From assembly GCA_964607835.1 (NCBI GenBank), contig CAZSLL010000013.1, positions 1 through 35,623 on the forward strand: 35,623 bases of DNA, given 5' to 3'. The DNA is from DAOVFN01 sp964607835. GTDB lineage: Archaea > Aenigmatarchaeota > Aenigmatarchaeia > QMZP01. Below the pieces are notes generated by a model. It worked only from the letters and a program-made list of their open reading frames with translations, did no database searches and was not told the DNA's origin. Position numbers and translations under genes: made by a program. Positions 22,421 through 29,225 of this stretch are shown one piece after another. Each line of letters opens with the position of its first letter. The stretch's first letter is position 1.

Positions 22421-22864
22421 TCAGCATCGAACAGTGATGGTCGCCGGCTGAAGCTCGCCTGAACGCGTGAAAGCGTACTCGCAGAACCCTGTGCAGGCAT
22501 TATCCCTGAAGACTGCGCTCTCAGGGTTTGTACCGGTCTGGGTCGCAATGGACGTGGCGCTGAAGTTGCCGTTCATGTCATGGCCGTCAAGGCTGACCAC
22601 GGTTATGTCGCCGCAGGTGGTCTCCTCGCCGTCTATTGCTTCCACCCCTGTGCATGCGCCCAGGTCAATGGCCGAGGTTCCCATGTTGGCCACGGTTATC
22701 CTGGCTGTGTTGCCGCCCTGGCACACGCCTGACAGCGCGAGCGCCTGGCCCGTGAGGCCCTGCATGTAGCCGCCCAGGAAAACGTACGCTGCGCCCGCGA
22801 GGGAAACCGTTATCAACAGCAGTACGATGATCGAGATTATCGGCGTTATTCCTTTCATTGGCAT
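22421..22864 (-). CDS. Archaeal type IV pilin, candidate major subunit
   Basis: A 147-residue pilin. The leader MPMKG is followed by ITPIISIIVLLLITVSLAGA and AYVFLGGYM, the pattern of archaeal pilin N-terminal domains. The ectodomain has six cysteines (SGVCQGG, GACTGV, TTCGDI, DNACTGFCEY, VRC), so disulfides are likely. A strong Shine-Dalgarno sequence (aaggaggtaatc) precedes the ATG, stronger than for the other pilus genes. A T-rich tract follows the stop. Together these suggest high expression and make it the best candidate for the major pilin of the adjacent ATPase/TadC system. Confidence 0.83.
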   Translation of the reverse strand: MPMKGITPIISIIVLLLITVSLAGAAYVFLGGYMQGLTGQALALSGVCQGGNTARITVANMGTSAIDLGACTGVEAIDGEETTCGDITVVSLDGHDMNGNFSATSIATQTGTNPESAVFRDNACTGFCEYAFTRSGELQPATITVRC

Positions 22865-22899
22865 CCTGATTACCTCCTTATTTCAATGTTAGCATGATT

Positions 22900-23385
22900 C
22901 TAGGTCTGTGCGTATCTCCTGACCGGCTGCTGCTGGTTGCCCAGGTAGAGCCTCTTGAGCCTGTTGTCAATGCTGCTCAGGCTCGACAGGACAGACTGGT
23001 TGGCCTCCACGGCCTTCTTGTTCTGGTCAACGAGCTCGCCTATCTTGTCCACCAGGGGGCTCATGTCCACGTTCTGCTGGGCCTGCTGGGGTGCCTGGGA
23101 CTCATCTGTGGCAGCTGCCTTCATGATGTTCAGGAACTCGTCCATCTTGGATATGAGCGAGTCTATCTTTCCGGGAAGCCTTGACACCTCGCTCCTGAGC
23201 TCGCTGTCTGACTTGATCACGTCATCTATGATTCTCTGGTTTGACTTGATGAGCTCAATAATCTGCTCTATGAGCCTCTGCACCTCAGATGTGGAGGAAG
23301 AGCTTTCCATCCTGCTGAGCCTCTGCTCTAGCCTGCGGATGGGAGAAGTTGGGATTACCTCGTACATCCCGTCATCGTCAGCCAT
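22900..23385 (-). CDS. Coiled-coil protein at the head of the pilus cluster
   Basis: A 161-residue soluble protein with no cysteines. It is mostly heptad-like helix: IRRLEQRLSRMESS, EVQRLIEQIIELIKSNQRII and SPLVDKIGELVDQNKKAVEA are coiled-coil stretches, separated by a Gln/Ala-rich linker (about 105-115). There is no membrane segment. It resembles archaellum accessory coiled-coil proteins only in general character. It is read in the same direction as the pilin just downstream, so it may be a cytoplasmic accessory of the pilus. No family assigned. Confidence 0.7.
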   Translation of the reverse strand: MADDDGMYEVIPTSPIRRLEQRLSRMESSSSTSEVQRLIEQIIELIKSNQRIIDDVIKSDSELRSEVSRLPGKIDSLISKMDEFLNIMKAAATDESQAPQQAQQNVDMSPLVDKIGELVDQNKKAVEANQSVLSSLSSIDNRLKRLYLGNQQQPVRRYAQT

Positions 23386-23479
23386 GTATACTATTTCGTG
23401 CCCGGATTATTTAAACATTCCCCGAATCCGCAGCCACTGCCCCTGAAAAGCAGCACTACGCCTAAAGCACTGAAGAATG

Positions 23480-23492
23480 AGAAAAAGAAAGG
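23480..23492 (-). terminator. Pyrimidine-rich tract after the thermosome gene
   Basis: On the minus strand this reads cctttctttttct, starting about 18 nt past the thermosome stop codon. It is a plausible archaeal T-tract terminator; no hairpin is needed in this domain. Confidence 0.4.
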
Positions 23493-23509
23493 TAATGGGT
23501 CAGCCTACC

Positions 23510-25177
23510 TCAGTAGGCCCCCATTCCGCCCATGCCGCCCATTCCTCCTGGGGGCATGGGAGGGGCTCCGCCCGCGTCCTTGCCACCTGAGCCCGAGGAT
23601 ATCATGTCATCAATCCTCAGTATCATCTCAGCTGACTCGCTGGCGCTCTTTATGGCCTGGAGCTTTATCTTCAGGGGCTCCACGACCCCTGCCTTTATGG
23701 TGTCGTGTATCCTGCCCGTGAACACGTCCAGGCCTGCGTTGGCCTTGCCCTTGTCGTGCTCTGACCTCAGGTTCGCGAGCTTATCTATGGGGTCGAGCCC
23801 GGCGTTCTCTGCAAGCACCCTGGGTATGACCTCTATGGCATCTGCGAAGGCTGTCACAGCGAGCTGCTCCCTTCCGTGGAAGCTGTCCGCGTACTTCCTC
23901 AGGTGCCTGGCAACCTCTATCTCAGTGGCCCCGCCTCCTGCAACTGCCTTCCCGAGCTCCAGGGTTGAGGAAACGCCCCTTATGGCGTCGTGCATGGCCC
24001 TCTCGACCTCGTCCACCACGTGCTCTGTTCCTCCCCTTATGAGCACTGTGACTGCCTTGGGGGTCCTGCACTCCTCGACGAAAATCATCTCGTCGCCTGC
24101 CACCCTCCTCTCGGTGACCTGGCCCGCGTAGCCCAGGTCGTCCTTGGAGAGCTCGCCCAGGCTGGTCACGACCTTTGCGCCGGTCGCCCTGGCCAGGGCC
24201 TCCATGTCAGACTTCTTGACCCTCCTGGCTGCCATGATGCCCTGCTTTGCCAGGTAGTGCTGGGCGTTGTCGTCAATGCCCTTCTGGCAGAAAACCACGT
24301 TTGCCCCGGACGCGGTGACCTTTGACACCATGTCCTTGAGCATCTTCTCCTCCTGGTCCAGGAACATCTGGAACTTGTCAGGCGAGTCGATGCTTATCTT
24401 GGCGTCGCCCTCAAGCTCCTTGACCTCCAGGGCAGAGTCAATGAGGGCAATCCTTGCCTTGTCTATCTTCCTTGGCATGCCAGAGTGCACGACCTCCTTG
24501 TCAATGAGGATTCCGGTTATGAGCTTGGTGTCGTTTATCGAGCCCCCGGCCTTCTTCTCGAGCTTGATGTTCTCGTTGTCCACCTCGACATTTCCGTTGC
24601 TGACCTCTGCCACCCTCTTGACAGCTGACACGGCAATCCTGGATAGCTCCTCAGACGCCTTCTCCGCTGACTTCCCTGACATGGCTGTCTCTGCAATCTT
24701 CTGCAGTGTGGCATCGTCCTCCATGCTCACGTCAACCGCTATGCTGTTGAGGATTTCCAGGGCCTTGTGCTTGGCGAGCCTGAAACCCTTGGTTATGACC
24801 GTGGGGTGTATCTCCTGGTCCAGCAGGTCCTCTGACTTCTTGAGCAGCTCACCGGCCAGCACCACAGCCGTGGTGGTCCCGTCCCCCACGTCGTCGTCCT
24901 GGGTCTTGGCCACCTCCACCATCATCTTGGCTGAGGGGTGCTCTATCTGCATCTCGTTCAGTATGGTGGCTCCGTCGTTGGTTATTACCACGTCGCCAAG
25001 GGAGTCCACGAGCATCTTGTCCATGCCCTTTGGCCCCAGTGTGGTCTTGACTGTGTCCGCGACGCTCCTGGCCGCGCTTATGTTCATCCTCTGGGCGTCC
25101 CTGCCCCTGTTCCTGAGGGTTCCCTCAGGGAGTATGAATATTGGCTGTCCGCCTCCGTATTGGTTTTGTCCGTTCAT
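23510..25177 (-). CDS. thsA: Thermosome subunit (group II chaperonin)
   Basis: A 555-residue group II chaperonin subunit that folds proteins in an ATP-driven double ring. Hallmarks are TLGPKGMDKMLVDSLGDVVI, the ATP motif DDDVGDGTTTAVVLAG (about 95), VEVDNENIKLEKKAGGSIND, VAGGGATEIEVARHLR, and the C-terminal GGMGGMGGM tail. The N-terminus has a Gln/Gly-rich extension (MNGQNQYGGGQP). A Shine-Dalgarno sequence (aaaggagagtg) precedes the ATG. A TATA-like gcttttaaatacc (minus strand) lies about 80 nt upstream, giving a leader of about 50 nt, longer than for most genes here; that could carry regulation. Confidence 0.97.
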   Translation of the reverse strand: MNGQNQYGGGQPIFILPEGTLRNRGRDAQRMNISAARSVADTVKTTLGPKGMDKMLVDSLGDVVITNDGATILNEMQIEHPSAKMMVEVAKTQDDDVGDGTTTAVVLAGELLKKSEDLLDQEIHPTVITKGFRLAKHKALEILNSIAVDVSMEDDATLQKIAETAMSGKSAEKASEELSRIAVSAVKRVAEVSNGNVEVDNENIKLEKKAGGSINDTKLITGILIDKEVVHSGMPRKIDKARIALIDSALEVKELEGDAKISIDSPDKFQMFLDQEEKMLKDMVSKVTASGANVVFCQKGIDDNAQHYLAKQGIMAARRVKKSDMEALARATGAKVVTSLGELSKDDLGYAGQVTERRVAGDEMIFVEECRTPKAVTVLIRGGTEHVVDEVERAMHDAIRGVSSTLELGKAVAGGGATEIEVARHLRKYADSFHGREQLAVTAFADAIEVIPRVLAENAGLDPIDKLANLRSEHDKGKANAGLDVFTGRIHDTIKAGVVEPLKIKLQAIKSASESAEMILRIDDMISSGSGGKDAGGAPPMPPGGMGGMGGMGAY

Positions 25178-25253
25178 TCAAATCACTCTCCTTTTTTCCT
25201 GAAAACATAATGGTTGTATAGTTAACCAGGATTCGTAATTATATGGAGTAAAG

Positions 25254-25265
25254 GTATTTAAAAGC
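25254..25265 (-). promoter_or_regulatory. TATA box of the thermosome gene
   Basis: The minus strand reads gcttttaaatacc. A second weaker candidate is catataatta at about 25236-25245. No heat-shock regulator site is identified. Confidence 0.5.
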
Positions 25266-25327
25266 TTTGCCTTTTCAGCAGGTCTTCTTGGTACTGGTTA
25301 AGATGAGGGGGGATGGGCCCGGAGGGA

Positions 25328-25408
25328 TTATCAGACCCCGGCCGCTTTAGTGCGGCAGCGTTCTTTCCGCGAACGCTTTTGGACGTTTATCCTGTCCAAA
25401 AGGGTTCA
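25328..25408 (-). other. tRNA-Ile T-loop intron (position 59/60) with three hairpins
   Basis: An 81-nt intron. BHB: bulges aa^t and aa^t, central helix ttcg against tgat (three of four pairs), inner helix ga/tc then ccc/ggg. The body contains three consecutive perfect hairpins: ttttggac/gtccaaaa (8 bp), gcgttc/gaacgc (6 bp) and gccgc/gcggc (5 bp). Confidence 0.85.
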
Positions 25409-25430
25409 TTCGAACCCACGACCTCCCGCT

Positions 25431-25511
25431 TGCCCAGAACACAACAGGCCTGCATTCTTCCCTGTCCGAACCCCTTAACAGGGGACAGGCCGGAAGGCAG
25501 CCTGCTGCTCA
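25431..25511 (-). other. tRNA-Ile anticodon-loop intron (position 37/38)
   Basis: An 81-nt intron. The central helix pairs exon ctta with intron tggg (two G-U pairs), with bulges ta^t and ca^a and inner helix gagca/tgttc. A further cctgtcc/ggacagg stem lies inside. Confidence 0.87.
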
Positions 25512-25589
25512 TATAAGACGGGCGCTCTAGGCCAAGCTGAGCTACGGGCCCATCACCATTGATAGCTTGTACTATTTCTGAACAGAATA

Positions 25590-25599
25590 CTTATAAATC
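25590..25599 (-). promoter_or_regulatory. TATA box of tRNA-Ile
   Basis: The minus strand reads gatttataag, about 40 nt before the mature 5' end, leaving room for a short 5' leader removed by RNase P. Confidence 0.5.
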
Positions 25600-25609
25600 C
25601 GCTTCCTGA

Positions 25610-26014
25610 TCACTGCTGGGAGTAGACTTCCTTGATGGCAGCCGAAAGTATTGACACCACGTCAGTGGAGGTGATTATGCCCACCACCTCATCGCTGAAC
25701 ACAACGGGAAGCCTCTTTATCCTGTGCTGGGACATGAGCTCGCAGGCCTCCTCCATGTCCTTGTCAGGCGCTATGGAGATGACCTCCTTGGTCATGATGT
25801 CGCTAACCTTCAGCGAGCCGGGGTCCTTTCCGTCTGCCACGACCTTGTTGAGTATGTCCCTTTCCGTGACAATGCCCTCAAGCGTGTCATTAACCACAAC
25901 CAGGCTCCCTATGTTGTTCTCCTTCATGACCCTTGCCGCGTCAATGACGCTCTGCCCAGAAGAAGCGGTCTTTATGTTCTTTTTCATGACCTCTCTCACG
26001 AACATAATAATCAT
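25610..26014 (-). CDS. CBS-pair domain protein
   Basis: A 134-residue protein made of two CBS domains, which usually bind adenine nucleotides or SAM as sensors. Repeat 1 spans VREVMKKNIKTASSGQSVID to VTERDILNKVV; repeat 2 spans VSDIMTKEVISIAPDKDMEE to ITSTDVVSILSA. The TERD and TSTD tails are typical CBS ends. There is no effector domain. An in-frame ATG three codons later (MFVREVM) is an alternative start. A TATA-like sequence (ttaatttaag, minus strand) about 20 nt upstream suggests a leaderless mRNA. A paralogue is immediately upstream. Confidence 0.9.
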   Translation of the reverse strand: MIIMFVREVMKKNIKTASSGQSVIDAARVMKENNIGSLVVVNDTLEGIVTERDILNKVVADGKDPGSLKVSDIMTKEVISIAPDKDMEEACELMSQHRIKRLPVVFSDEVVGIITSTDVVSILSAAIKEVYSQQ

Positions 26015-26033
26015 TTGCCCCGGGAGGCTTAAA

Positions 26034-26465
26034 TTAACCAGCCACGTTCTTCCTCTGCTTGGGGAAGACCATGAGCGAGCTTATCTTCTCCAGAAGCTTT
26101 GGCTGGGCCTGGGCCAGGTCAGCAGAGGTCAGTATGCCCACCAGGCTGCTTCCCTTGGTTACAGGGAGCTTCTTCACGTTGTGCTCTCTCATGAGCTCCA
26201 CGGCCTCGTCGATGTCCTTGTTGTGCTCTATCATGACCACGTCGCTGCTCATCATGTCACTGACCTTCACCGCAGAGGCCTTCTTGTCCTCTGACACCAC
26301 CTTTGCCAGGACATCGCTGTCAGTCACTATGCCCTCGAGCCTGGTTCCCTTGACAACCACCACGCATCCAACATTGAACTCAACCATCTCCGAAACAGCG
26401 TCCAGCACGGTGTCTGTCGGCCCCACGGTCTTCACGTCGCTTGTCATTACCTCGCTAACCAGCAT
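26034..26465 (-). CDS. CBS-pair domain protein
   Basis: A 143-residue protein of two CBS domains: VSEVMTSDVKTVGPTDTVLD to VTDSDVLAKVV, and VSDMMSSDVVMIEHNKDIDE to LTSADLAQAQ, with a short basic tail (FPKQRKNVAG). It is paralogous to the next gene downstream. It follows DUF655 after a 4-nt gap with a ggtga Shine-Dalgarno sequence, so it is the tail of the rpl21e-rpoF-DUF655 group or cotranscribed with it. Its ligand and partner are unknown. Confidence 0.9.
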   Translation of the reverse strand: MLVSEVMTSDVKTVGPTDTVLDAVSEMVEFNVGCVVVVKGTRLEGIVTDSDVLAKVVSEDKKASAVKVSDMMSSDVVMIEHNKDIDEAVELMREHNVKKLPVTKGSSLVGILTSADLAQAQPKLLEKISSLMVFPKQRKNVAG

Positions 26466-26469
26466 AAAT

Positions 26470-27042
26470 TCACCTTCCCTTCTCCATCCTGGGCACGAAC
26501 ACCCTGTGCTTGTCCCTGTCCTCGAGCTCCTCCAGGACCCTCCTGACCACCATCTTCTCGGGGTCAGGGAGCAGGGGCACCCTCTTCTTTATGTCCTCGA
26601 ACGACTCGAATGACCCAACCTTTCTCTCCTTGATTATGGCCCAGAGATGCCTCTTGCCCACCCCGGGCAGGAGCTCCAGCTGGTGGAGCCTGGTGCTTAT
26701 GTTCCCTGACTTGTTGAAGAAGCCGAGGAACCTCTCCGGGTTCTTCCTGACGATTTCCTCCACCACGTCATCGAGCTCGCCCCTCGCGGATACCGTGAGC
26801 TCGCTTATGCTTATCCTTCCCCTTATGTACCTGACGTTGTCCCTCTTGCCCTCGCCTATGTAGAGCCTGTCCCCTATCTTGAGTGAGACATCATCCCGCA
26901 CTATAATCTCCAGAAGCGAGAAGAACTCCTCGCCTATTACGTGGGCCACGGGCTGGGACCTGTCCATGGAACTGTGTCCATGGGAAAGGAAATCCAGAAC
27001 AACCGCCCATTCATCCTTCCTTACGGGTTTCCTGTCCCTCAT
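26470..27042 (-). CDS. DUF655 family protein (OB-fold plus helix-hairpin-helix)
   Basis: A 190-residue archaeal protein of the DUF655 family, predicted to bind RNA or DNA. The first part (VAHVIGEEFFSLLEIIVRDD; IGDRLYIGEGKRDNVRYIRG) looks like an OB-fold-type beta domain. The second (RLHQLELLPGVGKRHLWAII) is a helix-hairpin-helix with the LPGVGK turn. I chose the ATG preceded by ggtgatt; a GTG three codons earlier is possible. The order L21e - rpoF - DUF655 is conserved in many Archaea, which supports the assignment and a link to translation or transcription. Confidence 0.9.
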   Translation of the reverse strand: MRDRKPVRKDEWAVVLDFLSHGHSSMDRSQPVAHVIGEEFFSLLEIIVRDDVSLKIGDRLYIGEGKRDNVRYIRGRISISELTVSARGELDDVVEEIVRKNPERFLGFFNKSGNISTRLHQLELLPGVGKRHLWAIIKERKVGSFESFEDIKKRVPLLPDPEKMVVRRVLEELEDRDKHRVFVPRMEKGR

Positions 27043-27113
27043 GAGAATCACCAGACCAGTCCTGTGAGAAGGCCCTGCAAGTAATTGTTCCTTGGTTTTA
27101 AATTAGTAGGCCA

Positions 27114-27440
27114 TCAGGCATGCTTCTTGACTATTGAGAGGATATTCTTCTTGTCCTCGTCAGAGATGGTCATTATCTCGTTGGAGAAGAGCATCCTGAG
27201 CTCGTCATCGTCCTTTGGGAGTATGTCGATTATGGCTGCCTTGTGCCTGTCCTTGAGCCTCTCAATCTTGTCCAGCTCAGACCCCATCTCATCCCTTTCC
27301 CTCTGGGTGAGCTTGGCGAACTTCCTGAGGTGCTCCAGGGCATTCTTCTGCTCGTATCCCAGCTCCTTCTCCTTGGCCTTCTTCTCAAGAACCTTCTTGG
27401 CATCGTGCCAGGAAACGAAGCTCTCTTCCTTTATCTCCAT
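27114..27440 (-). CDS. rpoF: DNA-directed RNA polymerase subunit F (Rpb4 homologue)
   Basis: A 108-residue Rpo4/RpoF, which pairs with RpoE (Rpo7) to form the stalk of archaeal RNA polymerase. Family segments are WHDAKKVLEKKAKE, GYEQKNALEHLRKFAKLT and the C-terminal IIDILPKDDDELRMLFSNE. A ggtgat sequence just before the ATG is the Shine-Dalgarno sequence. It sits between rpl21e and DUF655 in the conserved archaeal order. The length is normal. Confidence 0.92.
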   Translation of the reverse strand: MEIKEESFVSWHDAKKVLEKKAKEKELGYEQKNALEHLRKFAKLTQRERDEMGSELDKIERLKDRHKAAIIDILPKDDDELRMLFSNEIMTISDEDKKNILSIVKKHA

Positions 27441-27476
27441 GCTATCACCTTCCTGCTGCCGCAGGCTTAGAGTATA

Positions 27477-27767
27477 TTAGTGCTTAATCAGCTTTAAATG
27501 TTCCGGGTTCGCTATAATCTGCTTTTCCTTGCCGCCCAGCTTCATGTCAATGACATATGCCCAGCCCCTCTTGGACCTGATGATACCCACCTTGCCCTTG
27601 TACCTCCGGTGGGGCATGCCTCCCTGGGATGATGGATCCTGCTTTACCACGACCCTCTCGCCCTCACTGAAGTCCCATAAAAGGGGCTCTACCTTGAACT
27701 TCTTCCTCTTGGATGCCCTGAGCATCTTCCTGCATCCGGACCTGGGGCCTTTACCAAAGGTGGTCAT
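27477..27767 (-). CDS. rpl21e: Ribosomal protein L21e
   Basis: A 96-residue large-subunit protein of the archaeal/eukaryotic type. It begins MTTFGKGPRSGCRKML and contains GERVVVKQDPSSQGGMPHRR, YKGKVGIIRSKRGWAYVIDM and the C-terminal KQIIANPEHLKLIKH, all matching L21e. The ATG is preferred over a TTG three codons upstream. It is the first gene of the rpl21e-rpoF-DUF655 group. Confidence 0.94.
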   Translation of the reverse strand: MTTFGKGPRSGCRKMLRASKRKKFKVEPLLWDFSEGERVVVKQDPSSQGGMPHRRYKGKVGIIRSKRGWAYVIDMKLGGKEKQIIANPEHLKLIKH

Positions 27768-27829
27768 ATTAATCAACTACCTAAGCCGCTGCGGCTGTGA
27801 ACTAAATAGTGGGGTACTCCTTTAAAAAG

Positions 27830-29146
27830 CTATTGAGGCTTCCTGGCGGAGAGCCTTATCTTCACCCTCTTCTGGGCCTCCTCAAGTATCATGTTCTCCA
27901 TGTCCTTCAGCCTGGAGTCCGCGTCCTCTATTATTCCTGACCTCTCCGAGAGGGCCTGCTTAAGCTCCTCCTCCAGCCTGCCCGCCTCAGCGGTCTTCTT
28001 CTCTATCTCCTTCTCCAGGCTTGCCTTGGTCTCCCCGAGCTTTGAGAGCTCCTTCAGCCTCTTCTCGCTCTTCTCAAGGGCCTCCCTGTGCCTGTCATGC
28101 TCCTCCTTGAGCTTGGGGAGGTCATCCCTGGCCCTCGAGGCAAGGTCCTCGAGGTCAACGTCCTCCTTGCCCCTGATCTCCAGTGTCCTGGCCTTCTTTG
28201 CCATGGACTCCAGTGCCTTCTGGAGCTCCTCAAGGCCTTTCTCTGTTTTGACATGCTTGAGAGGGTCCCTTATGAAGTCCCTGAGCACGTTCTTCTGTAT
28301 TGGGCTCAGCTTTCCCTTCCTGCTCAGGGCGTGCTCTGCCTCCTTGAGTGGCCTCTTGAGCGAGGAGAGCTCCTGGTTGAGCCTCATCTCAGCTTCCCTG
28401 AGTGCTCCCTTCTCCTCTGAGACCCGCTTCTCCATGAAGTTGATGTCCTTCCACTCCCTGCTCTTGAGAATCCTGAGGTACCGCTTCTCGAGCTCCTGCC
28501 TCCTCTCCTTTGAGGCCGCAATCTCGCTCCTGAGCTCCTCTGCCTTCCTGTCCAGCTCCCCTGCCCTGGACAACTTGCCCTCTATATGCTCCTTGGATGA
28601 CTCTATCCTGTCCAGCACGCCCAGTGGCCCTGAGTCCTGCCTGAGGAACTCCCTGAGACCCTGCGAGGCCTCATCTGCCTTCTTTATACTGTCCACCAGG
28701 GACTGGCTCTCCTTCTTGAAGTATCTGGACAGTAGTATGGTCTGCTTGGGCGTTGTGGCCTTGAGCTCCTCCACCACCTGGCTGGCCCTTTCCTGGAATT
28801 CCATGAAGTACCTGTACTCAGGGCTGTAGTTGTCGTAAAGGGACGAGAGGCTGTTAAGGGGCGCGAGCTTCTTCCTGGCGTATGATTCCTTAATCATGTT
28901 GGCCGCTATCTGGAGCCTCTCCTTGCCCGAGAGCCTGGCCTCGTCCAGGGCCTCCAGGCTCTTCCTTATGTCAGAGATGCCTGAAACCAGCTCCCTGAAC
29001 CTCTCCTCTGCCTCCTTGGTCTTGTGACTGATGTCCCCGCTCATGGTGCCCCTGAACCACCCCGGAAGCTCCTCCAGGGTGACCTCATGAGTCTCCATGT
29101 CAGGCACGTACTCATCCTTCTTCTTGAGAAAACCGAACAGTCCCAT
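27830..29146 (-). CDS. Long coiled-coil protein, unknown function
   Basis: A 438-residue protein from the ATG giving MGLFGFLKKKDEYVPDMETH; a TTG-initiated extension is rejected. After a short N-terminal region (LEELPGWFRGTMSG) almost the whole protein is charged helix rich in Glu, Lys, Arg, Leu and Ser. It has clear heptad stretches near 190-260 and 330-425 (for example KASLEKEIEKKTAEAGRLEE). There is no membrane segment, Walker motif or cysteine cluster, so it is not an SMC or Rad50 ATPase. A TATA-like sequence lies about 25 nt upstream. A structural or scaffold role is possible but unproven. Confidence 0.8.
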   Translation of the reverse strand: MGLFGFLKKKDEYVPDMETHEVTLEELPGWFRGTMSGDISHKTKEAEERFRELVSGISDIRKSLEALDEARLSGKERLQIAANMIKESYARKKLAPLNSLSSLYDNYSPEYRYFMEFQERASQVVEELKATTPKQTILLSRYFKKESQSLVDSIKKADEASQGLREFLRQDSGPLGVLDRIESSKEHIEGKLSRAGELDRKAEELRSEIAASKERRQELEKRYLRILKSREWKDINFMEKRVSEEKGALREAEMRLNQELSSLKRPLKEAEHALSRKGKLSPIQKNVLRDFIRDPLKHVKTEKGLEELQKALESMAKKARTLEIRGKEDVDLEDLASRARDDLPKLKEEHDRHREALEKSEKRLKELSKLGETKASLEKEIEKKTAEAGRLEEELKQALSERSGIIEDADSRLKDMENMILEEAQKRVKIRLSARKPQ

Positions 29147-29225
29147 GTTCCAACTATCACGCAAAGATTTATCAAGGTATCAACGCGGGGGGCATATTTT
29201 AACCAAGCCAGCCAATACTTAACCA

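Larger units (their letters stand above)
25314..25551 (-). tRNA. tRNA-Ile(UAU) with two 81-nt introns, at 37/38 and 59/60
   Basis: Acceptor gggcccg/cgggccc with A73. D-arm tagctcagcttggcctagagc. The anticodon stem is cccgt/gcggg with exon loop cttata+a, so the anticodon is TAT (25515-25513), reading AUA. The body matches archaeal tRNA-Ile. An 81-nt intron follows A37 (25431-25511). The T-stem gtggg/ccctc carries the same U50-U64 mismatch as tRNA-Arg, and the T-loop ttcgaa+t is split by another 81-nt intron (25328-25408). The spliced tRNA is 76 nt. A TATA box (cttataaatc, 25590-25599) lies about 40-48 nt upstream. Confidence 0.92.

Noticed and set aside
24267..25202. Rightward 311-residue open frame opposite the thermosome
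   Set aside because: Ser/Leu-rich antisense shadow of a certain chaperonin gene.
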